Assembly (NCBI RefSeq): GCF_014841135.1
Contig: NZ_JACYTN010000002.1
Location: forward strand, 574,263-638,262
Direction of reading: 5' to 3'
Source of the DNA: Paenibacillus arenosi
GTDB lineage: Bacteria; Bacillota; Bacilli; Paenibacillales; Paenibacillaceae
Length of the DNA stretch: 64,000 nucleotides
Shown: one piece after another, positions 53,739-63,266 of the stretch
How positions within the stretch are numbered: the stretch's first letter is position 1
How the letters are laid out: each line of letters begins with the position of its first letter
Notes under the pieces: generated by a model
What the model was told of the DNA's origin: nothing
What the model saw: only the letters and a program-made list of their open reading frames with translations
The model's database searches: none
Position numbers and translations under genes: made by a program

Positions 53739-55231
53739 GTATCATTGTCCTCCTTCACAACATTTGTATTTGGATGGATTGGAAATTGACACATCACGAC
53801 CGTACCATAAGGAGCTTTTGACCATATATGAAGCTGCCCACAGTGTCTGCGTATAATTTCTTGTGTAATACTTAGACCTAATCCGAACCCTTGCATGGAC
53901 TTGGGTCGTGACTGTTCGCCTTGAACGAAAGGCTCAAGCAATCCGGATAACACTTTATCAGGGATGACCGCACCTTCATTGAAAATAATAAGACTCGCTG
54001 AATTCGCTCTTCGCACATCATTCAACTGCTGCTCAAACGGTGTCAGCCAATCTGGCACTTGCTCATTCCCAGATACAGCTGCCATACCAACACATCTTCC
54101 AGCAGAGGTATGACGAAGCGCGTTGCTAACAAGATTGTCTGTCAGACGCATCATCTGCTTAGGGTCCATTTGATAAGTGCCCTGCACTTCGATACTTGTC
54201 TTTAATTCCACACCCTGTTTGCTGCACAAGGCATCATAGCCGGAAAACAGCATATCAAATAGTTCTTCACCTTCAACCTCAATCAAGTTCGTTGGGTATT
54301 TAGAAGACCGCAATGCTGCAAACAGCGTTAAATCATCAAGCATCCCACGCATCTGCTCTGCTTTGGATTTAACAATTGCCCGATAATCCTCTTGTTCCTC
54401 CTGTGTCAATTGTGATCCATTCTCCAGTGCTTCCATATAGGCTTGAATCGAAGTTAGCGGTGTTTTCAGATCATGAGACAGAGAAGCCACCATAAACTGC
54501 TTATCCTGCTGCTCCCTCGCCACTTCTTCACGCGCAGTCTCAATATCTTCACGCATATTTCCAAAATGTCTTATCAAAATACCCATTTCATCATTGGAAG
54601 CTTGCTTCCACTCTGTAACAGGCTCATTATTCGCAAGCGCACTCATCTGGCTCATCAGATGGCGCATTGGCTGAATAAGCTTACGCTTTACAAGTAACCA
54701 TACGATGACATACAAAATGACAAAGAACAAAATAATTCCGGCAATAAGCTGCCATACCGTGTTGCTGACTTGCTCCACATACTGCTCTCTCTCTACACGC
54801 AAATCATAAAATCCAATGAGTTGATCACCGTGAAAAACAGGTTGTTTCATTTTATAAGCACGAGGTGTCTTCTCAAGTTGATATAATTTGCTGTATAACT
54901 CCTCAGCAGGGATGCGCAGGAAATATTGTTGATGATCATCCTTATTCGTGGAAAATAGACGATACCCGTCTGATCGATACAACGTTAGCTCAATGGAGTC
55001 ATCCAGCAGTAATTCAAGCGGCTTGTATCTCTCACTAGATTGTACACGATACCATTTCGGGTTCATGATTTGTCCTTCATACTGCTGCATTTTCTCTGTA
55101 ACTTGAACGTACTCTTCCAACGCTTCACTTTTATCATGCTCGTACGTTACATAAGCAAATAAGCCAAAAGCGATAACGGGAAGCAGCATCACGATTAAAA
55201 AAGCGCTCATCAGCCAATTACGGAGCTTCAT
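53735..55231 (-). CDS. Sensor histidine kinase (OmpR-system type)
   Basis: 498 residues. Transmembrane helices near 9-28 and 165-190 enclose an extracellular domain of about 130 residues. HAMP begins RKLIQPMRHLMSQMS. The His-acceptor box ASLSHDLKTPLTSIQAYMEA lies near residue 252. HATPase: LTDNLVSNALRHT and GFGLGLSITQEIIRRH. It overlaps the response regulator by 4 bases and the downstream lipoprotein by 4. Its signal is unknown; its partners suggest an envelope-stress role. Confidence 0.93.
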   Translation of the reverse strand: MKLRNWLMSAFLIVMLLPVIAFGLFAYVTYEHDKSEALEEYVQVTEKMQQYEGQIMNPKWYRVQSSERYKPLELLLDDSIELTLYRSDGYRLFSTNKDDHQQYFLRIPAEELYSKLYQLEKTPRAYKMKQPVFHGDQLIGFYDLRVEREQYVEQVSNTVWQLIAGIILFFVILYVIVWLLVKRKLIQPMRHLMSQMSALANNEPVTEWKQASNDEMGILIRHFGNMREDIETAREEVAREQQDKQFMVASLSHDLKTPLTSIQAYMEALENGSQLTQEEQEDYRAIVKSKAEQMRGMLDDLTLFAALRSSKYPTNLIEVEGEELFDMLFSGYDALCSKQGVELKTSIEVQGTYQMDPKQMMRLTDNLVSNALRHTSAGRCVGMAAVSGNEQVPDWLTPFEQQLNDVRRANSASLIIFNEGAVIPDKVLSGLLEPFVQGEQSRPKSMQGFGLGLSITQEIIRRHCGQLHIWSKAPYGTVVMCQFPIHPNTNVVKEDNDT

Positions 55232-55947
55232 TGGTCACGTTCTCCAATAAACCGATATCCACTGCCCCAAACGGTCTCAATGAATTTCGGATTGCGAATT
55301 TGTTCCCCGAGCTTCGTCCGTAGACTCTTAATGTGAACATTAATCGTATTTGTGCAGTCCTCGTGGCGCTGCTGCCAAACATGCTCATACAACTCCGTCT
55401 TGGAGAACGTTCGATCCGGGTGTGTTGCCATCAGCACAAGCAAAGCCCATTCTTTACTCGTCAAATGAATATCTTCTTCATTCAAATAAGCACGTTGACG
55501 CTCAAAGTCTACTAATAACCCATGCTTAAATACCATTTTCATCGCTTGAGATGGTTGAGCATTTCCTTGACGATAACGACGAAGGATCGATTGTATCCGT
55601 GCGGTAAGTTCTGTCAAACTAAAAGGCTTCGTTAAATAATCATCTGCACCAAGTTGAAGACCACGTACCTTGTCCTCATCCTCAGCACGAGCACTTATAA
55701 TAATTAACGGTACATCACTAATTAACCGTATATTTTTGCATAAATCATATCCGTCCATTTCAGGCATCATCAGATCTACAATAACTAGATCATAATCACC
55801 ATTACGAAAATCTTCCCAACATTCTAGTCCAGTGGATGCCCATGTTACATCGCATCGCTGCCTGCGAAAATGATCGCGGACAATACGAGCAATCTCGGGA
55901 TCATCCTCCGCCAATAAAATAGCAGTTCCATCTAACATTCGATTCAA
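55228..55947 (-). CDS. Response regulator, OmpR/PhoB type
   Basis: 239 residues. Receiver: LLAEDDPEIARIVRDHF, phospho-acceptor Asp in DLVIVDLMMPEMDGYDLC near 57, Lys in YLTKPFSLTEL near 107. C-terminal winged helix: LTSKEWALLVLMATHPDRTF and TINVHIKSLRTKLGEQ, then VWGSGYRFI. First gene of the five-gene envelope operon. GGAGGGTTG precedes the ATG. Confidence 0.94.
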   Translation of the reverse strand: MNRMLDGTAILLAEDDPEIARIVRDHFRRQRCDVTWASTGLECWEDFRNGDYDLVIVDLMMPEMDGYDLCKNIRLISDVPLIIISARAEDEDKVRGLQLGADDYLTKPFSLTELTARIQSILRRYRQGNAQPSQAMKMVFKHGLLVDFERQRAYLNEEDIHLTSKEWALLVLMATHPDRTFSKTELYEHVWQQRHEDCTNTINVHIKSLRTKLGEQIRNPKFIETVWGSGYRFIGERDQ

Positions 55948-56102
55948 CCCTCCTGCACTTATTGTAAAGCTTCATCGTATAACGATATTGACATTTAAGA
56001 AAGAATTCATATTTGGCAACAAAAACAAAAAACACCATACGCCTAGGTACGGTGTTATCCAATCCTATATATAAGTCCTTAATCGTATCCGTTCGATTTC
56101 TG

Positions 56103-56615
56103 TTAATCCACTGCAGATGCGTGTGTGCTATTGATCCTTCTGGCCTGCTCTGCCCACAAATGTCTAGCTACAATATGCAAACCGAATCCAAGCCATCCTC
56201 CGCCAATATTCAATATCATATCATCAACATCCAATGTACCAAGTTGAAGACCATATTGGAGCATCTCTATCGTAACCGTGAGAACAAAGGATAGAAGTAC
56301 AATAATCCACCAGCGCTTAAATACAGGCAGCAACAGCGGAATTAGAAACCCTAAAGGCAAAAATAACAATACATTGCCAAATAAATTATTAAACCACACA
56401 TCAAATGGATAATATTCAAGGTGGAACATATATTCCTTAATCGTTTGAAAAGGAACGAGATTAATCGCATATTTACCACTCATGTCCATAGCTCGATAAA
56501 AGCCGAAAAACAACAAGTATGTAGCGTATAACAAATATAAAATAAAGACAAGCCATCCAACAATCGTTAGATAAGTCTTCCATGCTTTGACTTGTTTAAG
56601 TGTAAACGAAGCCAT
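56103..56615 (-). CDS. VanZ family protein
   Basis: 170 residues with four to five hydrophobic helices. VanZ pattern: LVPFQTIKEYM near residue 48, WFNNLFGNVLLFLPLGFLIP near 72 and the acidic pattern TIEMLQYGLQLGTLDVDDMI near 115. VanZ family members modify resistance to teicoplanin or lipid-linked antibiotics in some hosts; in most, the role is unclear. Start is uncertain: GGTGA before the ATG at 56615 is the best site, while the upstream ATG, seven codons away, has none. Confidence 0.75.
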   Translation of the reverse strand: MASFTLKQVKAWKTYLTIVGWLVFILYLLYATYLLFFGFYRAMDMSGKYAINLVPFQTIKEYMFHLEYYPFDVWFNNLFGNVLLFLPLGFLIPLLLPVFKRWWIIVLLSFVLTVTIEMLQYGLQLGTLDVDDMILNIGGGWLGFGLHIVARHLWAEQARRINSTHASAVD

Positions 56616-56688
56616 ACACGAGTCACCAACTCTCATATAACGAAGGAAGCTTGCCTCTCTTTATCATCGGATCAATGTAGAGATGTTT

Positions 56689-56781
56689 CTACTTCTTCGT
56701 GGATTTAATAACAAATCGCTCGTACCACAAATACCCAACAGCAATGAGGCAGAGTAACAAGACTAGAGCAAGAGTATACAT
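56689..56781 (-). CDS. Small single-span membrane peptide
   Basis: Encodes 30 residues: a hydrophobic helix (LALVLLLCLIAVGYLWY) followed by a basic tail ERFVIKSTKK. GGAGGG at 56789-56794 is seven bases before this ATG (a second ATG directly upstream is too close). It is located between the VanZ-like and the unknown membrane protein genes on the same strand. Too short for length-based gene finders. No function assigned; single-span peptides with basic tails often modify a membrane protein or a kinase. Homology was not searched. Confidence 0.55.
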   Translation of the reverse strand: MYTLALVLLLCLIAVGYLWYERFVIKSTKK

Positions 56782-56877
56782 CATTTAACCCTCCATGTGC
56801 AAATGAAAATCATCTGTATACTCTTATCATTTATGTCTGAGCCTTAACTTATACATCGGTGAAAAGATCACTTCTGA

Positions 56878-57402
56878 TTAGACATGTACGGACTCATCAT
56901 TCCCACTATCTATTAGATGTTTACGTGGACTAAAAAGTTTGAGCTTGCTGAGTAAATAATCAATCCCTGCAAATAACCACGCCGCAGCAATAAATGTGAT
57001 GATTTCCTCCCATCCCATGTAACCCCATTCCCACGAATTCAGATCGCCATAAATAAAAAGACGAAGGGTAATAAATGCTGATACCACTCCCCCCATTGCA
57101 TATAACAGCAGATAGCCCAACAGACGAACCATAACAAACGTTTTAGAAGGAGCTTTCCTTGCTTTTTTACTACCTATCCGCATGATTAGGTCAATGATTA
57201 TGGACAATGGAATTCCTAGAGCATAATAAGTGCCTCCCAGCACAAACATAATCATTGTCAAAAGTAGCCGACCAGTTGAGTCTACGGAAAATAACGAGGA
57301 CACTATTGTAAAAATGTTTACTCCGAAAAATATCATGGGTAATGTAAGGGAGAAAATAAGTGTCGCTATAAGTGCTGAGATTAATTTACGCATGATATAC
57401 AA
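56878..57402 (-). CDS. Membrane protein of unknown function
   Basis: 174 residues with about five hydrophobic helices, at about residues 8-30, 40-65, 85-110, 125-150. The cytosolic end is basic and polar (LKLFSPRKHLIDSGNDESVHV). No known family motif. TTG start seven bases after GGGAGG; an ATG three codons later is possible. Its neighbours are the 30-residue peptide and, further, alanine dehydrogenase. Confidence 0.6.
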   Translation of the reverse strand: MYIMRKLISALIATLIFSLTLPMIFFGVNIFTIVSSLFSVDSTGRLLLTMIMFVLGGTYYALGIPLSIIIDLIMRIGSKKARKAPSKTFVMVRLLGYLLLYAMGGVVSAFITLRLFIYGDLNSWEWGYMGWEEIITFIAAAWLFAGIDYLLSKLKLFSPRKHLIDSGNDESVHV

Positions 57403-57514
57403 GGCTACACCTCCCTTTCTATATCCATATTCTGTTTATAATCATAACACTATATACAACGTTCTGATAATCATGTATACAAATATTTATCATTACGCAT
57501 GAACAAGTGTACGT

Positions 57515-57560
57515 ATAAAAATAAAGCTGACATCCATTTTAATCTGGATACCAGCTTGTT
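57515..57560 (-). terminator. Terminator of alanine dehydrogenase gene
   Basis: AAGCTGG.ATCC / GGAT..CAGCTT stem (interrupted by 2-base mismatches) with TTATTTTTA on the minus strand, just past the stop codon. Confidence 0.65.
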
Positions 57561-57571
57561 CGTTCATCGTA

Positions 57572-58708
57572 TTAATGTACAAGAAGCGCCTTCTTCAATG
57601 CGTCTTCTACAGGCACATAGGAATAACCCAAGTCACGCGCTACTGCATGATATGTCATCTCACCACCAGCCGTATTCACACCCGCTAGCAATGCCTTGTT
57701 CTCTTGCAATGCACGCTCTAGTCCTTTGTTAGCGATTTGCAGCGCGTATGGCAATGTTACATTAGTCAGTGCCATCGTTGAAGTGCGCGATACAGCGCCT
57801 GGCATATTGGCTACGGCATAGTGTACAACACCATGTTTCACATAAGTAGGTTGGTCATGTGTAGTTACGCGATCAACCGTTTCCACGATACCACCTTGGT
57901 CAACAGCTACGTCAATAACTACAGACCCTGGCTGCATCGATTGAATCATCGCCTCTGTAACAAGTTTAGGCGCCTTAGCACCTGGAATTAATACAGCACC
58001 AATGACAAGGTCCGAATGACGAACAGACTCAGCGATATGCATCGGATTGGACATCAGCGTTTGCACGCTTGTACCGAATATATCCTCGATTTGACGAAGA
58101 CGATCAGCACTCAGGTCGATAATTGTTACATCTGCACCAAGACCAACCGCGATCTTTGCTGCATTCGTTCCAACGACTCCACCACCGATAATTGTCACCT
58201 TACCACGTTGTACACCTGGCACACCACCTAGCAAGATCCCTTTGCCACCGTGAACTTTTTCTAAGAACTGAGCTCCAATTTGTGCTGCCATACGTCCCGC
58301 TACTTCACTCATTGGGGTCAGCAATGGCAATGTACGATTGACTTCAACCGTTTCATAAGCAATGCCGATTACACCCGAATCCAATAACGCTTTAGCTAGC
58401 TCAGGCTCAGCTGCTAAATGCAAGTAAGTGAATAAAATAAGTCCTTTGCGGAAGTATCCATATTCAGCAGGAAGCGGCTCTTTAACCTTCATAATCATCT
58501 CTGCTTGTGCCCACACATCAGCAGCTTGCTGTACAATAACAGCACCTGCTTGTTCATAATCATGATCTTCGAATCCGCTGCCTACACCCGCTCCACTTTG
58601 GATAAGCACTTTATGCCCCGCTTGGCTTAAAGCCATGACTCCGGCAGGCGTTGCAGCAACGCGGTTTTCATTATTTTTTATTTCTGCTGGAACTCCGATA
58701 ATCATCAT
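57572..58708 (-). CDS. ald: Alanine dehydrogenase
   Basis: 378 residues, the same size as Bacillus Ald. It oxidises L-alanine to pyruvate and ammonia with NAD+. The start [19 protein letters not shown], the catalytic [11 protein letters not shown] and FTYLHLA region, and the nucleotide-binding [20 protein letters not shown] near residue 170 are all present. The ATG at 58708 has GAGGGGG spaced seven to eight bases. It follows its likely activator gene, separated by a terminator, so it has its own promoter. Alanine catabolism is tied to sporulation and to germination in relatives. Confidence 0.96.
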   Translation of the reverse strand: MMIIGVPAEIKNNENRVAATPAGVMALSQAGHKVLIQSGAGVGSGFEDHDYEQAGAVIVQQAADVWAQAEMIMKVKEPLPAEYGYFRKGLILFTYLHLAAEPELAKALLDSGVIGIAYETVEVNRTLPLLTPMSEVAGRMAAQIGAQFLEKVHGGKGILLGGVPGVQRGKVTIIGGGVVGTNAAKIAVGLGADVTIIDLSADRLRQIEDIFGTSVQTLMSNPMHIAESVRHSDLVIGAVLIPGAKAPKLVTEAMIQSMQPGSVVIDVAVDQGGIVETVDRVTTHDQPTYVKHGVVHYAVANMPGAVSRTSTMALTNVTLPYALQIANKGLERALQENKALLAGVNTAGGEMTYHAVARDLGYSYVPVEDALKKALLVH

Positions 58709-58802
58709 TGAATCCCCCTCAAGTTCTTTGCACATGCTTAAAAGTATCATTGCTTACATTTAATATAACCTTTTATGGCGACCACAGCTTCGTCCAACTT
58801 TA

Positions 58803-58846
58803 TGAAAAAAAATAATCCGCCTTGTGAATTTACACAAAGCGGATAC
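58803..58846 (-). terminator. Terminator of the PucR-type regulator
   Basis: ATCCGCTTTGTG/CACAAGGCGGAT stem with TATTTTTTT on the minus strand, between the regulator and ald. Confidence 0.85.
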
Positions 58847-58855
58847 CTAACTTAT

Positions 58856-60082
58856 TTATGATTGCCATTGGTCCATTTTCAATTCCAAATACAATGAAAT
58901 TTTTTGCTCCATATCATTCAAATCAATGCCGCCAATATCCGTAATTCGCTTCAAGCGATACATTAGCGTATTGGAGTGAATATGCAGCATTTCAGCAGCT
59001 CGTTTCACATTGCAATCTGCTTGCAGAAATAGGGACAGAGTACTAACTAATCCACTCTGATGCTCTTTATCGTACGCTTTGAGCCTAGACAAACTCGAAT
59101 GCTGCATCGGGCGTGCACGACGCTCCTGTATCATAGCAGGAAGGAAGCGATACCAACCCAATTCTTCATATCGATGCAAATGCTTCGTTTCATCAGGCAG
59201 ATGCTTCTTCATATTCATAACGGTTATTGCTTCTTGATAACTCTTCACCACATCCATATACAAGGAATAAGATAGCCCGCTAGCTAAATGAACAGGTTTC
59301 ACCCCAAAGCGCTGCTGCATCCGTTCCATAAGCAGAATCCACGCTGCAATATGCCCATCAATGTCATCATCTGTTGCATCGATAAGCACAAGCAAGCGCT
59401 GCTCTTGCCTAACATGCAGCACTTTCCGATGTCGCTGTGCCGTAAGTATCGTATACAGCACTTGTTCATATAGTTTTTCATTTAGCAATGTATCAAATTC
59501 AATAATCATAACACGATAGGACTTGGGCAATGTGATTCCAAGTTGGTGCGCTCGATCTACAATTCGATGCTCGGAATCCATGCTTCCGGTCAACATTCCC
59601 CAGAAAAATTCAAAGCTCTGTTCCTCGCGTCTGCGACGTTGAGTTTGAACTTGCAGCAGTTTGCTTCTAGCTGCATGTGAAGCCTTGTTCAAGTCATCCA
59701 GCCCTTGTTCATCAATCCCCTTGTGCTCATCCATCACCCATATGTACCCGAGAATATCATGATGATGACGAATCGCAACTGCAATACGCCGATTCAAGCC
59801 AATGGAATCAATCGGGTCAATGAGAACGGGCACTTGGCTATCCATAATTTGTTGAATGATCCCTTCACGCCACAGCATACTAATGACATGTTCCGGTACG
59901 CGCCTGCCGATGATCGTTGCAATACGAACCGGATCGGTATCAGGCGCATGCGTGCTGTATGCAAGCAGCCTATGGTTACTGTCCTCGATCGTAACCGGAC
60001 ATTGCAGAATCTGACTAATCGTGTCCGCAATCGCTTCAATGGATTCAAAGTCACGATCAAATGGATCAAGGTGAACATTCAT
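58856..60082 (-). CDS. adeR: PucR/CdaR-family regulator (AdeR-like)
   Basis: 408 residues. An N-terminal sensory domain (CPVTIEDSNHRLLAYSTH) is followed by a GGDEF-like middle part and a C-terminal PucR helix-turn-helix: CNVKRAAEMLHIHSNTLMYR near residue 360. It stands next to ald; in Bacillus subtilis AdeR activates ald, so the same role is likely. AGAGGGG precedes the ATG. The symbol rests on gene order. Confidence 0.85.
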   Translation of the reverse strand: MNVHLDPFDRDFESIEAIADTISQILQCPVTIEDSNHRLLAYSTHAPDTDPVRIATIIGRRVPEHVISMLWREGIIQQIMDSQVPVLIDPIDSIGLNRRIAVAIRHHHDILGYIWVMDEHKGIDEQGLDDLNKASHAARSKLLQVQTQRRRREEQSFEFFWGMLTGSMDSEHRIVDRAHQLGITLPKSYRVMIIEFDTLLNEKLYEQVLYTILTAQRHRKVLHVRQEQRLLVLIDATDDDIDGHIAAWILLMERMQQRFGVKPVHLASGLSYSLYMDVVKSYQEAITVMNMKKHLPDETKHLHRYEELGWYRFLPAMIQERRARPMQHSSLSRLKAYDKEHQSGLVSTLSLFLQADCNVKRAAEMLHIHSNTLMYRLKRITDIGGIDLNDMEQKISLYLELKMDQWQS

Positions 60083-60279
60083 CTAAACAAAACCCCTCTA
60101 CCTGCACACTCGTTTTCCTATGTACATCTAAAATCATATGCATGAGGCCCTAACCTCTTTCAATCTATGCTATGTCCCAAGAACTTATATTGATGTTCAA
60201 AAGCAAATGTATAGCATAACCTGATTTATACCCCATTGATCATTATTTTTTTCTATCGTAAAATCATTTAACCCTATGC

Positions 60280-60285
60280 TATAAT
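60280..60285 (+). promoter_or_regulatory. Candidate -10 of the PAP2 gene
   Basis: TATAAT preceded by TGC (extended -10) 50 bases before the start codon; no good -35 box. Confidence 0.35.
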
Positions 60286-60334
60286 ACAAAAATTGTCTAT
60301 GAAATTCAAAAGAAAACTGAAAAGGTGAACAACT

Positions 60335-61258
60335 TTGCTAACTAAAAAAACGTATCTTATTATTTTAGCAACTATTTTGGCGTTGTTAGTATTCCTCATC
60401 TTCCGAGTTGAGAACTGGCAATTGTGGTGTCTTATTGTCATGATTGCTTCCTTGTGGGGAGTGAGTAAGGATGCCAAACCCATCTCTTGGCTTCGCTTTA
60501 TGCCAGCAGGACTACTGACATTATTGATCTTCTACATTATCTACAAATATGCGAATCCATTCTGGTTCAAGGTCGTAGCCTGGCAAACCGAGTCGATGCA
60601 CCATACATTCAATTGGAATGAATGGTTTAACGCGATACCCGGCAACGCACCATCGATGTTTCAGCTTTGGCAGCCCGAATGGTTAACCACATATATGCAG
60701 TCTGTGTATATATATGGCTTTACATTGACGTATTGGCTATGCATTATTCGCGCCTTTTTCACGAAGGACGTAAAAAAATTCGGACGCTACGCGCTCGCAG
60801 GCTATTTATTGCAAGTACCGCTAATCCTACCTTTTTACAACCTCATCTTCTTGCAGGAAGTATGGTACGTACAAGGAACTCCAGACTTACTAGAACGTGG
60901 ATTAACAGCAGCGGAGGCGTTCAATGTTACGATTAACTGCTTCCCTAGTATGCATACGTCCATTGCCTTTGCAGCCGTTCTATTAGCTATGCGTGAACGC
61001 AGCAAGTGGTACCGCTGGGTTGTTGGTGTATTCGGTATTTCGATTATGATTTCAACACTTTACTTGAACATCCATTGGATTATTGATATGTTCGCAGGAA
61101 TGCTGTTCGCTTATGGTTGCGTGAAGCTGTCAGATTGGATCGTGAACCGAAAAGCATTCGATCGGTTTACGAATTACTTTGAGGGGTTCGGTACGAAGTT
61201 AGAGCAGAAATTAATCAAAGACAATGCCGCAACACATGATAAAGATTTTAGTGCATAA
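60335..61258 (+). CDS. PAP2-superfamily phosphatase (membrane)
   Basis: 307 residues with six or more hydrophobic helices. The catalytic motifs are FPSMHTSIAFAAVLLA near residue 205 and HWIIDMFAGMLF near 247, those of PAP2 and inositolphosphorylceramide-synthase-like proteins. It likely dephosphorylates a lipid phosphate or transfers a headgroup. TTG start after AAAAGGTGAAC. The C-terminus ends with a basic, soluble tail (LEQKLIKDNAATHDKD). Confidence 0.85.
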   Translation: MLTKKTYLIILATILALLVFLIFRVENWQLWCLIVMIASLWGVSKDAKPISWLRFMPAGLLTLLIFYIIYKYANPFWFKVVAWQTESMHHTFNWNEWFNAIPGNAPSMFQLWQPEWLTTYMQSVYIYGFTLTYWLCIIRAFFTKDVKKFGRYALAGYLLQVPLILPFYNLIFLQEVWYVQGTPDLLERGLTAAEAFNVTINCFPSMHTSIAFAAVLLAMRERSKWYRWVVGVFGISIMISTLYLNIHWIIDMFAGMLFAYGCVKLSDWIVNRKAFDRFTNYFEGFGTKLEQKLIKDNAATHDKDFSA

Positions 61259-61299
61259 TGTTTTAAAGTTTATACTGAGCGACTGGGGTTAAGTTTGAC

Positions 61300-61372
61300 C
61301 CTTTAATAGAAAAAGCTATTGGTAATTGAACAGGGGTACTGTCCCCCCAACAATGACCAATAGCTCTTTTAT
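61300..61372. terminator. Bidirectional terminator between PAP2 and GNAT genes
   Basis: Stem GCTATTGGT/ACCAATAGC (61315-61323, 61356-61364), with AAAA before and TTTTA after it. An inner stem GGGGTAC/GTCCCC is seen in the loop. Confidence 0.7.
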
Positions 61373-61390
61373 TATGTATGTGTTACGAGC

Positions 61391-61840
61391 CTAGCTTCTC
61401 TCAAACAAAGTAATAAACATATGAGGTGCCACTTCAATGTCTTTCATTTCTTGAAAACCAAATTGTTTGTACAATTGCTTAGCAGGTGTATTTTTCGCGC
61501 CGGTACTTACAATTACTTTTTTATTTTTCGCTTTTTCATCAATAATATGCGCCACTAATTTTCTTGCGATTCCTTTTCTAAAATGATCGGGATGAACGAC
61601 CAGACGACAAATATCAATATACTGCCCTTCATCTGTATACGAAATAAAGGCAGCCAATTCTTCCTCTACAAAATATCCTACACAAGTCTCATTGCTAGAC
61701 ATTAATGCTTGTACCGTGTCCTTCAATTGTGGGATATCATGAAAACCAATTAATTCAGCTTCCACTTGATAAGAAGGGATTTGTACATCAAGCATTTGTT
61801 TAGCTACTGCTTCATTATCTACTATTAGTTTACGAATCAT
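61391..61840 (-). CDS. GNAT N-acetyltransferase
   Basis: 149 residues. The acetyl-CoA signature is ICRLVVHPDHFRKGIARKLV near residue 80, and the C-terminal VSTGAKNTPAKQLYKQFGFQ is typical. Substrate unknown. AGGAGGC precedes the ATG. Lies alone between two terminated genes. Confidence 0.9.
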   Translation of the reverse strand: MIRKLIVDNEAVAKQMLDVQIPSYQVEAELIGFHDIPQLKDTVQALMSSNETCVGYFVEEELAAFISYTDEGQYIDICRLVVHPDHFRKGIARKLVAHIIDEKAKNKKVIVSTGAKNTPAKQLYKQFGFQEMKDIEVAPHMFITLFERS

Positions 61841-62093
61841 AGAAGCCTCCTAGATGTTACGTAGTAATTGTAGATTCATTTAATCAGGTAAATGGTTAAT
61901 TTGTCCATAATAATCTCCAAAGATGTTTCTTGATTCCTGTCAGATTAGGATTGAACTCCCACTGTGAATTTCATCACTATTTGTGATACAATACTTTCTA
62001 TAGAAAATGGTTTACTATCTGACGTACTGATCGGGCACCTATGAAAATAGTCGCTAACACCAGTATGCAAATCTAAACGAACAGGTGATACAT

Positions 62094-62996
62094 TTGACTG
62101 AAAAAGCTAAATTTGCGCTTTTGCTTTTCTATAAATTTGTTGACGTTCCGAATGCTGAGCAGCTAGCTCAAGAACATTTGGAATATTGCAAACAGTTGGG
62201 CATTAAGGGTCGCATCTTGATTGCGGACGGCGGCATCAATGGTACATTAACCGGAACAATTGAACAAACAGAACAGTATATGCATGATTTGAAACAGAAC
62301 CCTCTGTTTGCAGATACGGTATTTAAAATAGATCCAGTAGAAGAACATGCTTTCAAGAAGATGCATGTCCGTTATAAAAAGGAACTCGTTACGTTCCGTG
62401 TAGATGATAAAAATCTTGACCCTAACGTGCTAACAGGTGGCCATCTTAGCCCAGCAGAATGGCATGAATATCTACAACGTGATGATGTAGTTGTACTTGA
62501 TGGACGTACAGGCTATGAATTTGACCTCGGGCATTTCCGTAATGCCATTCGTCCTGAAGTAGACAGCTTTAGAGAATTCCCAGAGTGGATTCGTGAAAAT
62601 ATGAGCAATCTTAAGGACAAGAAGATCCTTACGTACTGTACGGGCGGTATTCGCTGTGAAATTTTGAGCAGCTGGATGATCCAAGAAGGGTTTGATGAAG
62701 TCTACCAACTTGATGGTGGTATCGTTACCTACGGTAAAGATCCAGAAGTACAAGGAAGACTATTTGATGGTTCATGCTATGTATTTGATGAGCGGATATC
62801 TGTACCGATCAACCATACAGATGAAGCTGTTATCGTAGGTCGCTGCCATCACTGTGAGAAGCCAGCAGACCGTTATATTAACTGTGAACTTGATTCCTGC
62901 CACTTGCAGCATATCGTGTGCGATGAGTGTGAGACAGAGCATAGCGGACATTGTTCCACAGAGTGCGCTGACAAAACCGCTGCAGCGGCTGTATAA
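62094..62996 (+). CDS. trhO: tRNA uridine(34) hydroxylase (TrhO, rhodanese type)
   Basis: 300 residues. Makes ho5U34 in tRNA using oxygen. An N-terminal acylphosphatase-like region precedes a rhodanese domain with the active-site loop CTGGIRCE near residue 182 and ends with a Cys-rich C-terminus (CHHCEKPADRYINCELDSCH). The TTG at 62094 is preceded by CAGGTGA; the GTG three codons upstream overlaps it. It stands alone and is followed by a strong terminator. Confidence 0.92.
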   Translation: MTEKAKFALLLFYKFVDVPNAEQLAQEHLEYCKQLGIKGRILIADGGINGTLTGTIEQTEQYMHDLKQNPLFADTVFKIDPVEEHAFKKMHVRYKKELVTFRVDDKNLDPNVLTGGHLSPAEWHEYLQRDDVVVLDGRTGYEFDLGHFRNAIRPEVDSFREFPEWIRENMSNLKDKKILTYCTGGIRCEILSSWMIQEGFDEVYQLDGGIVTYGKDPEVQGRLFDGSCYVFDERISVPINHTDEAVIVGRCHHCEKPADRYINCELDSCHLQHIVCDECETEHSGHCSTECADKTAAAAV

Positions 62997-63028
62997 GCCC
63001 CTTTATCATTCCGTTATTAAGTAACATC

Positions 63029-63089
63029 AAAAGCCTGCAATCTCTTGTCGTCAGCCTGAGCTGGAATAAGAGAATTGCAGGCTTTTAAG
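63029..63089 (+). terminator. Terminator of trhO
   Basis: AAAGCCTGCAATCTCTT/AAGAGAATTGCAGGCTTT stem, with TAAG following. A clear and long stem. Confidence 0.8.
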
Positions 63090-63266
63090 TTTAATTTAAG
63101 AGTAATGTCATATAGTAAAAAGGCTGAATTCTCACAAACATGAATGGAAGAAAGGTACTATGATTAGTCATTAAAAACTGCAGAATCATGCTATTAAAAA
63201 TACATTAAATGTGTGTCGTATAGAGGAAACAGAGAGGAATATTAATGTTTGTACACGTAAAGGGAA

